Of a DNA stretch of 6,888 nt, positions 1-4,201 are shown in pieces. A program made the position numbers and the translations under genes. Numbering within the stretch: the stretch's first letter is position 1; every line of letters begins with the position of its first letter. The stretch covers positions 1 to 6,888 of the forward strand of contig JACZST010000104.1 in assembly GCA_022574065.1 (NCBI GenBank), given 5' to 3'. A model generated the notes under the pieces. It ran no database searches. It was not told the DNA's origin and saw only the letters and a program-made list of their open reading frames with translations. This DNA comes from Acidobacteriota bacterium (GTDB lineage Bacteria > Actinomycetota > Acidimicrobiia > Spongiisociales > UBA5794).

Positions 1-471
1 ATCCTCGGGAGAGGCGAAGTTCTGGGCGAAATGGCGATCCTCGAGGGGAAGCCTCGGAGCGCCGACGCCACGGCGTTGGAAGCGAGCGAGCTCGTGGTGC
101 TGCACAAACGGGATTTCATTCCGTTTCTCGAACGCAATCCCAAAGTGTGCATCAGGCTGCTGCAGATCATGTCCGACCGCCTGCGGCGCACCAGCGAGCT
201 GATCGAGGATCGCACCTTCCTGAGTTTCCCTTCCCGACTCGCGAAGGCGCTTCTCGACCTCGCCGCCGCCGGGGGGCGCGAGGCGCCGGGGGGCGTGCGA
301 ATCGAATTCACGATGTCGCAGAGAAATCTGGGAGCGTTGCTTGGCAGCTCGCGGGAAAGTGTCAACAAGCAGCTGCAGGCGTGGCAACGATCTGGCCTGA
401 TCAAGCTAGGCCGCGGATACATCGTCCTCTGCAGGCCCGACGAACTCGCGTGCATTGTCGAGGTATGTTAG
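1..471 (+). CDS. Crp/Fnr-family transcriptional regulator, 5' end missing
   Basis: The reading frame is open from the first base, so the gene starts before the window; 156 residues are visible. Residues 1-30 are the end of a cyclic-nucleotide-binding-type beta barrel (LGRGEVLGEMAILEGKPRSA, the usual GE.xGExAxLxxxPRSA pattern). A long dimerisation helix follows (about 40-70, rich in Leu and Arg, with RLLQIMSDRLRRTSE), then a winged helix-turn-helix of the Crp type (about 105-142, with MSQRNLGALLGSSRESVNKQ as recognition region and a GLIKLGRGYIVL wing). By family it is a dimeric DNA-binding regulator responding to a small ligand or redox signal. The ligand cannot be read because most of the barrel lies outside the window, and the visible part has no Fnr-type cysteine cluster. 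The closest remembered relatives are proteobacterial regulators, unlike the genes right of about 1390. The target genes are unknown. Confidence 0.9.
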   Translation: MLGRGEVLGEMAILEGKPRSADATALEASELVVLHKRDFIPFLERNPKVCIRLLQIMSDRLRRTSELIEDRTFLSFPSRLAKALLDLAAAGGREAPGGVRIEFTMSQRNLGALLGSSRESVNKQLQAWQRSGLIKLGRGYIVLCRPDELACIVEVC

Positions 472-676
472 GGCGCGTAGCACGTGCGAGTCCCCGCAAC
501 CGGGCGACGATTGCTATGCAGTACCACAATCGAAACGACTGCGAGCATCAAACCCCGAGCGAGCGCGAGGATGCATGTATAAGCAGATCTTGGCCCGCCG
601 CTTGTTATCGTGGTTCGGAACCTGGGAAAGCACTCTTTGCGCGCCAGGCGCGAGTGCCGAGCTAATCCAATCGTGA

Positions 677-717
677 TAGCGAGGGTGGCTTAGAGATAAT
701 CTTCGCTAGAATTTTTT
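677..717 (+). terminator. candidate intrinsic terminator
   Basis: TAGCGAGG (677-684) can pair with CTTCGCTA (701-708): eight pairs, one of them G-T, with a 16-base loop. A run of six T begins four bases after the stem (712-717). The orientation would end transcription of the Crp/Fnr gene, but it lies about 205 bases past that stop codon and the loop is long, so the call is weak. Confidence 0.3.
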
Positions 718-796
718 GCAGTCCCCCATCACACCCTTTTCAAAGAAACCATCAGCAGTATCGACAATTGAACAATGATCGCGACTCAAAGGAACG

Positions 797-867
797 GTCC
801 GCTCTGGGTCATCAACGAAAGTCAGTGACGGCCACGAGAACGTCCACTTTCGGGGTAAGAGCGGACG
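797..867. repeat. inverted/direct repeat built on GTCCGCT
   Basis: GTCCGCTCT (797-805) is repeated in perfect inverted form as AGAGCGGAC (858-866). A third, imperfect copy, CGTCCACTT (841-849), can pair instead with GAGCGGACG (859-867), eight of nine positions including one G-T pair, around a nine-base loop. Two mutually exclusive hairpins are therefore possible. From memory, short GTCCGCT...AGCGGAC palindromes occur between genes in proteobacteria; that link is unverified. Confidence 0.45.
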
Positions 868-902
868 CTCTGGCCTACCCCTTGGAATGTCCGGGTGTAG
901 CC

Positions 903-1062
903 GAGGCTGTTGAAAAACTCCTGAAATAGGCGTTTTCAGCCGAAATCAGTGAGCATTGCCAATTTAGCGAACCCCTAAGCTATTGATTTTATTGGAGTCC
1001 AATTTTCGTTAGTTTCCGAAAAGTCACGATTTCAGACCCCTAAATAGTTTTTCAACAGCCTC
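903..1062. mobile_element. MITE-like element with 17-bp terminal inverted repeats
   Basis: The first 17 bases, GAGGCTGTTGAAAAACT (903-919), recur exactly in inverted orientation at the other end (1046-1062). The tetranucleotide AGCC lies immediately outside both ends (899-902 and 1063-1066) and may be a target-site duplication. CTGAAAT occurs in the same outward orientation inside each end (921-927, and 1029-1035 read on the minus strand). The 126-base interior is AT-richer than its surroundings and has no open frame that could be a transposase, so the element would depend on a transposase supplied elsewhere. The terminus resembles ends I recall from full-size bacterial insertion sequences (possibly the IS1182 or IS5 groups), but I cannot assign a family. 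A solo remnant of a larger element after internal deletion is equally possible. Confidence 0.75.
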
Positions 1063-1066
1063 AGCC

Positions 1067-1305
1067 AGGAGCCGACCTAGGAACAGGCGTTAAAAGCGAA
1101 TAATATCGAGCCGTTTTATGACGGCAAATCGGCTCGTCCAGCCGGATGCGTCACTGACAGCGGGCGCGGCGCGAACCACGATGCCAAGGCATCGAGCGAA
1201 CGGCGCGACGGCGGCGGCCGGCGCACCGCCGACCGAGGGAGCCGCGCCCGCCCTCGCTAGGGCAGGCGCGGTTTCAATTGCAGCGCCGAGGCTGGCCGCG
1301 GGGCG
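1067..1305. other. gene-free, hairpin-rich GC-rich spacer
   Basis: No convincing gene is seen; the open frame from 1118 reads as Ala/Arg/Ser-rich composition with no motifs. The stretch is unusually rich in inverted repeats: CGAGCCG/CGGCTCG (1107-1113 with 1130-1136) competing with GCCGT/ACGGC (1110-1114 with 1121-1125), the tight palindrome CGATGCC-AA-GGCATCG (1179-1194), a long stem at 1242-1271, and GGCCGCGG/CCGCGGCC (1294-1301 with 1311-1318), whose loop contains the stop codon of the minus-strand remnant. Confidence 0.5.
1242..1274. terminator. strong GC hairpin, possible terminator
   Basis: Positions 1242-1254 pair with 1259-1271 at 12 of 13 places (mismatch 1249/1264) around the four-base loop CGCT. 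The stem begins 34 bases past the stop of the minus-strand gene tail that ends at 1306, a usual terminator distance. There is no T-run on the minus strand and only TTT on the plus strand (1272-1274). Confidence 0.4.
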
Positions 1306-1389
1306 TTATGCCGCGGCCTTCACCTCTTCGAGCAAGCGGATGTACTTCTCCTCGATGAGCGGGTCGAGCGCCTCGAAGAAGACGGCGAG
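1306..1389 (-). pseudogene. C-terminal tail of an unidentified minus-strand gene
   Basis: Read on the minus strand, the last residues before a TAA at 1308-1306 are AVFFEALDPLIEEKYIRLLE followed by EVKAAA. This looks like a genuine amphipathic, charged protein C-terminus. Further upstream in the same frame (beyond about 1395) the translation loses protein character, and the plus strand becomes the coding strand of a DUF5996-like gene instead. The simplest reading is that only the last ~27 codons of this gene survive, cut at the joint near 1381-1400. I do not recognise the family. The 3' hairpin at 1242-1271 would fit its terminator. It could also be a chance frame, because codons on both strands are in register here. 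Confidence 0.35.
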
Positions 1390-1647
1390 GTGGTGGAGTA
1401 TCCATCGCAGCTCAACCTGGGTTTCTACCCGGGAGGCGAGCCGTACTTCTACAGCAACCCCTGGCCGTTCGATGCCGAAGACCTGATCAACAACCCCCTT
1501 CCCGCCGGAAGCGAGTGGTATGACGAGGACTGGCAAGGAACCCGACTCCCCTACCACGAGCTTGCTGACGATCCGACAGCGACCGAACGCCTACTCGAGT
1601 TTGCCGACCGGGTCTTCCAGGTCGTCCAGCCCACCTTGACCAGCTGA
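1390..1647 (+). pseudogene. 5'-truncated DUF5996-like gene (3' fragment)
   Basis: The 85 visible residues resemble the C-terminal third of the DUF5996 family as I remember it: a GF(W/Y)PG segment (here LGFYPGGEPYFYSNPWPFDA), then a Pro-rich stretch, an (F/T)xLPYxE segment (GTRLPYHELADDP) and a last helix with LLEFADRVFQVV. Full members are about 300 residues, so some 200 N-terminal residues are missing. The frame is open back to 1261, but the upstream codons read as the complement of the minus-strand tail and contain no start codon; GTG at 1390 or 1393 is the first possible start and has no ribosome binding site. DUF5996 proteins are of unknown function. The fragment is probably not expressed as a functional protein; it marks a breakpoint. 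Confidence 0.6.
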
Positions 1648-1699
1648 CGCTATCGGCCCGTAGCTGGGCGACTCTCACCCGGGTTCGATCCTGGCCGCC

Positions 1700-1740
1700 C
1701 GCTCGATCTCCGAGCGGTGAAGGCGCGTTCCGCCCTCACC
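1700..1740. terminator. tandem hairpins between convergent genes
   Basis: CGCTCG (1700-1705) pairs with CGAGCG (1711-1716). Directly after it, GGTGAAGGCG (1716-1725) pairs with CGCCCTCACC (1731-1740) at nine of ten positions around the loop CGTTC. The pair lies between the end of the plus-strand DUF5996 fragment (1647) and the end of the minus-strand membrane protein (1799), where a shared bidirectional terminator is expected. Neither side has a T-run, so factor-independent termination is uncertain. Confidence 0.45.
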
Positions 1741-1798
1741 ATCGGCCGAGGGCCATGAACATGGCGGCGACCTTCGAAGGGCGCGAGTCCGCGGCGCG

Positions 1799-2149
1799 TC
1801 ACTCGACGAAGCGGTTCAGGATGGATGCGGATACGGTCAACGCCAGTCCTCCGAGCAGCGTGGCGAGGAGCGAGTCGCTGTTGAAACCGATATCGGCCGC
1901 TTGCGCCACCCAAATCAGGACGACCATGAGCGTAACGTTGACGACCACGGTGAACAGACCAAGGGTGAGGATGCGCAGTGGCAGCGTCAGCATCTTGGTG
2001 GCTGGTTTGATGTACGCGTTGACGAGGCCGATCACCAGCCCGAACACGGCGAACCACCACCAGTCGCCGGTGAACGACAGCCCCGGGACAAACCACACCG
2101 TGAACCACGCCGCCATCGCATTGCCGGCGATTCTCAGCAGCAGTCCCAC
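1799..2149 (-). CDS. phage holin family protein (PF04020-like small membrane protein)
   Basis: The 116-residue protein is almost wholly hydrophobic and has four likely membrane helices: about residues 3-25 (LLLRIAGNAMAAWFTVWFVP), 30-47 (WWWFAVFGLVIGLVNAYI), 52-84 and 92-112. The segment GLVIGLVNAYIKPATKMLTL, with its N-x-x-I/L-K-P core between helices 2 and 3, and the Leu-rich PLRILTLGLFTVVVN that follows are the signature of the PF04020 (phage_holin_4_2, formerly DUF360) family. These chromosomal inner-membrane proteins have no established function despite the holin name, and nothing here suggests a phage. The start is GTG at 2149-2147. No ribosome binding site lies at normal distance (AAAGGA is over 20 bases away), but TACGCT lies six bases upstream, so the mRNA is probably leaderless. 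It is divergent from the 2238 gene. Confidence 0.88.
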   Translation of the reverse strand: MGLLLRIAGNAMAAWFTVWFVPGLSFTGDWWWFAVFGLVIGLVNAYIKPATKMLTLPLRILTLGLFTVVVNVTLMVVLIWVAQAADIGFNSDSLLATLLGGLALTVSASILNRFVE

Positions 2150-2155
2150 CCGGGC

Positions 2156-2161
2156 AGCGTA
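2156..2161 (-). promoter_or_regulatory. -10 hexamer TACGCT of a leaderless transcript
   Basis: Read on the minus strand, TACGCT (TANNNT type) is followed by six bases and then the GTG start codon at 2149. Transcription would begin at or next to the start codon itself. No clear -35 is seen. Confidence 0.4.
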
Positions 2162-2206
2162 CTGAGATTCGTCCTTTCTTCAGACGCTACGTCCGGGTAC
2201 GATCAG

Positions 2207-2215
2207 TTGTCCACA
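2207..2215 (+). promoter_or_regulatory. DnaA-box-like 9-mer TTGTCCACA
   Basis: TTGTCCACA matches the DnaA-box form known from GC-rich actinobacteria (the general consensus is TTATCCACA). Twelve bases later CTGGCCACA (2219-2227) is a related but poorer copy, giving two imperfect 12-base direct repeats just before the 2238 gene. There is no AT-rich unwinding region and no dnaA/dnaN/parAB nearby, so this is not an origin. A single regulatory box or a chance match is more likely. Confidence 0.35.
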
Positions 2216-2237
2216 GGCCTGGCCACAGGAAGGTGTG

Positions 2238-2597
2238 ATGCGGGACTGGAAGACCTATAAGGCAGCGCCCGGCGCGCCGGAACCGTCGAGTGACGCTCCG
2301 CCGCTGGTCGCCAAACGCCAGTCGGCGGTGGCAGACCCGAAACAGGCCGCCGAGCCGTACCTTGAGATCATGCTCGACATGAACGCCGAACAGCTGACGC
2401 TGATGTTCGATGACCTGGCTACGTTTGAGTCCCGTCCCGTCTTCGGGCCCGGACAGGCGCCGGCTGACTTCCAAGAGGCGTGGCGCGCCGAGGCGATGCG
2501 GTCCAGCGCAGAGATCGCCGAAACCTTCGGTCCTTGGTCGAGCGAATCCCGGATCGACGGTGCGACGTACTATCGGAAAGCGACCCGCCTGCATTAG
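2238..2597 (+). CDS. hypothetical protein, 119 residues
   Basis: I do not recognise this protein. The ATG at 2238 is chosen over the in-frame GTG at 2235 because AGGAAGG (2227-2233) ends four bases before it, which makes this the only gene in the window with a clear ribosome binding site. The first ~35 residues are Pro/Ala-rich and probably disordered (KAAPGAPEPSSDAPPLVAKR). Residues ~36-119 look like a small soluble alpha-helical domain: ADPKQAAEPYLEIMLDMNAE, then QLTLMFDDLATFESRPVFGP, then helices around FQEAWRAEAMRSSAEIAETF. There is no signal peptide and no membrane helix. It is divergent from the holin-family gene (88 bases apart) and convergent with the LCP gene (37 bases between stop codons). 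Acidic/aromatic residues in register and the Shine-Dalgarno site support a real gene; the function is unknown. Confidence 0.65.
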   Translation: MRDWKTYKAAPGAPEPSSDAPPLVAKRQSAVADPKQAAEPYLEIMLDMNAEQLTLMFDDLATFESRPVFGPGQAPADFQEAWRAEAMRSSAEIAETFGPWSSESRIDGATYYRKATRLH

Positions 2598-2634
2598 GCA
2601 AGTGGTCGTTGGGAGTCGTGCCTCCGTCCGACTA

Positions 2635-4101
2635 TTAACTTCCCGGCTCCGTCGGTGGCGGCGGCTCGGGACAACTCTCGCTCTCCTCCAAACCAAGTTC
2701 GATCACCGCTCGCTCCGGGTCCTCCAGGACCAACTGCACGTGCTCGTGGACGAGATCGATATTGGCGATCGCACCTCGCTTTCCATCGTCGCGGTACCTC
2801 AGGTGGTAAGTCGGAGGAATGAACCGGATCGACACGATCTCTTCGAGGTCGATCTCCGGGTATAGGGCGACGAGATCGGGAAGCAGGTCAAGCGGGATGT
2901 CGGTGGTCACCGTACGCTTGATGACGTCGGCGATCGTCGGGAAGCTGGTGATCAAGTCGGTCGGCGTCATCTGCTCCATCGCCGCTTCGATCACACACCG
3001 CTGTCGACCCATGCGGGCGTAGTCGGTGTCCTGGTGCCTGGTTCGCGCATAGGACAAGGCCTGCTCTCCATCCATGTGCTGCATACCGGGTTCGATGACC
3101 AGGCGGGTAAAGCCGCCGTCGAGGGTCGGGTACTCGTCGTCGACGATCCTGGTCGGCACATAGATGTCCACCCCGCCGATCGCATCGATGATGTCGGTGA
3201 AGCCGTCGAGATTCACCAGCGCGTAGTAGTGGATGGGGATGCCGAGGAACTCCGAGACCACGCTCTTGACCGCGTTCTCCGACGGCGACCCCGGTCCGGG
3301 GAACGCCTCCGGCCACTGCTCACCTGCGAGCCAGAGCTCGTTGATCAGCTCCGGGTAGCAGTCGCAGTCCCAGACCCCCATCCCTTCGGGTAGCGGGGCG
3401 TACGTCCAGTTCCGCGGCACTTGGAACAGCGCCGCCTCCCCGGTTTTCGGGTCGATGCTCATCGTGATCATGGTGTCGGTTCGGATGCCGGAGCGCCCGA
3501 CCCCGAGGTCCCCACCGAGCAACAGGATGTTGAGGCGCTCGAGCTCCTCCCAAGGAGGAGGCGGAGGGAGCGTGGTTGTGGTAGTCGGTGGCAACGTCGT
3601 CGGATCGTCCGATGATGTGCCGACCGGAGGGGTCGATGTCGACGGCGGCTCGGTGCCGGCGCCTGCTGTCTCGCCACCGTCGAATGTCGATAGCAGCAGG
3701 TCGTACTGGATGAGGTCGTAGCGAGCGAAGACGAGGTGCGGGGCGATCAGCACCATACCGAGGATGACCGCAGCCGCGATGCCGACCGTGCGGCCCACCG
3801 ACCGACCTCCATCGGAAGCGGTGCGGTAGGCATCGTCGGCTGCCCACACCCGGTAGGCGAGCAGGATGATGTTGCCCACCATCATCAAGGCAAGGGTCGT
3901 CGGGCGGAAGAAAGCAGTAACGACCGAAACCCTGTCTCTGAAGAACAAGAGCAGGGTGACGACGAGGGCCGCGTCAATGGCGAGCAGGATCTTCGCCTTC
4001 CTCCGATCGCCTGCGATCCACTGCCCGAGTCCGGGGATGAAAACGGACGCAGCGGCCGCCAGCAATGGATGCGCGTTGGAGGCGACGGAGGAGGCGGTCA
4101 C
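2635..4101 (-). CDS. LytR-CpsA-Psr (LCP) family glycopolymer transferase
   Basis: The 488-residue protein should attach lipid-linked wall or capsule glycopolymers to peptidoglycan on the outer face of the membrane. The LCP domain runs from about 190 to 400. NILLLGGDLG then SGIRTDTMITMSIDPKTGEA gives D198, R207 and D209; FQVPRNW gives R230; LVNLDGFTDIIDAIGGVDI is at 296-313; and MDGEQALSYARTRHQDTDYA followed by RMGRQR (343-368) is the family's Arg-rich pyrophosphate-binding signature. The N-terminus has three or four hydrophobic segments (about 12-31, 36-54, 69-86, 102-126) and a FIPGLGQWIAGDRRKA motif reminiscent of TM2-type domains; most LCP proteins have one membrane helix. A Thr/Pro linker (about 150-183) spaces the domain from the membrane, and the C-terminus is Pro-rich. 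The start is GTG at 4101 without a Shine-Dalgarno sequence; an upstream in-frame stop leaves no better start. The gene is divergent from the flippase-transferase gene. Activity is inferred from the family. Confidence 0.93.
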   Translation of the reverse strand: MTASSVASNAHPLLAAAASVFIPGLGQWIAGDRRKAKILLAIDAALVVTLLLFFRDRVSVVTAFFRPTTLALMMVGNIILLAYRVWAADDAYRTASDGGRSVGRTVGIAAAVILGMVLIAPHLVFARYDLIQYDLLLSTFDGGETAGAGTEPPSTSTPPVGTSSDDPTTLPPTTTTTLPPPPPWEELERLNILLLGGDLGVGRSGIRTDTMITMSIDPKTGEAALFQVPRNWTYAPLPEGMGVWDCDCYPELINELWLAGEQWPEAFPGPGSPSENAVKSVVSEFLGIPIHYYALVNLDGFTDIIDAIGGVDIYVPTRIVDDEYPTLDGGFTRLVIEPGMQHMDGEQALSYARTRHQDTDYARMGRQRCVIEAAMEQMTPTDLITSFPTIADVIKRTVTTDIPLDLLPDLVALYPEIDLEEIVSIRFIPPTYHLRYRDDGKRGAIANIDLVHEHVQLVLEDPERAVIELGLEESESCPEPPPPTEPGS

Positions 4102-4110
4102 AGCAGCCGC

Positions 4111-4116
4111 ATCATA
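4111..4116 (-). promoter_or_regulatory. -10 hexamer TATGAT of the LCP gene
   Basis: On the minus strand, TATGAT matches the sigma-70-type TATAAT at five of six bases and lies nine bases before the GTG at 4101. The 5' leader would therefore be only a few bases or absent, which agrees with the lack of a ribosome binding site. No convincing -35 is visible 16-18 bases further up. The whole divergent intergenic region is 4102-4201; on the plus strand TAACCT (4170-4175) is the only TANNNT candidate noted for the facing gene. Confidence 0.4.
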
Positions 4117-4201
4117 AATCGAGCTCTCTAGTAGTCGTGCCTATCACCGGCAGGCGCCGGGTGGCCGGGTAACCTCCCGATCGCCCTCGTGACATGAGCC
4201 T

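Larger units (their letters stand above)
472..898. other. gene-free region after the Crp/Fnr gene
   Basis: No reading frame here shows family motifs; the open frames at 147-665 and 455-676 are overlaps of the regulator gene or have no recognisable protein character. Base composition falls from GC-rich to clearly more AT-rich after about 665. Visible structure: a hairpin at 630-657 (GCACTC pairs with GAGTGC, with an inner GCGC/GCGC stem), a terminator-like hairpin with a T-run at 677-717, and a GTCCGC inverted repeat at 797-867. It looks like decayed intergenic DNA between the regulator and the mobile element. Confidence 0.5.

Noticed and set aside
1118..1486. 122-residue open frame on the plus strand
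   Set aside because: Composition-driven Ala/Ser/Thr/Arg protein without motifs; it crosses the joint near 1390 and overlaps the DUF5996-like frame.
1306..1557. Full 83-residue minus-strand open frame as one gene
   Set aside because: Only its last ~27 residues look like protein; the upstream part is the complement of the DUF5996-like coding frame, so the whole frame is not one gene.
1654..1703. tRNA-like stretch (CGGCCCGTAGCTGGGCGAC followed by GGGTTCGATCCTGG)
   Set aside because: It has a T-arm-like GTTCGATCC and a TAGCT start, but only about 50 bases in all. The T loop is one base short, acceptor pairing holds at about five of seven positions, and there is no room for an anticodon arm. At most a degenerate tRNA remnant.
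1799..2149. Prophage or lysis function suggested by the holin name
   Set aside because: PF04020 members are mostly ordinary chromosomal membrane proteins; there is no endolysin, capsid or integrase gene nearby.
2207..2227. Replication origin from DnaA-like boxes
   Set aside because: Only one good box and one poor copy, no AT-rich unwinding element and no origin genes nearby.
2611..2634. Terminator between the 2238 gene and the LCP gene
   Set aside because: Only a five-base AGTCG/CGACT stem with a ten-base loop and no T-run; too weak to call.
3034..3393. 119-residue plus-strand open frame inside the LCP gene
   Set aside because: It is the antisense shadow of the well-supported LCP domain.
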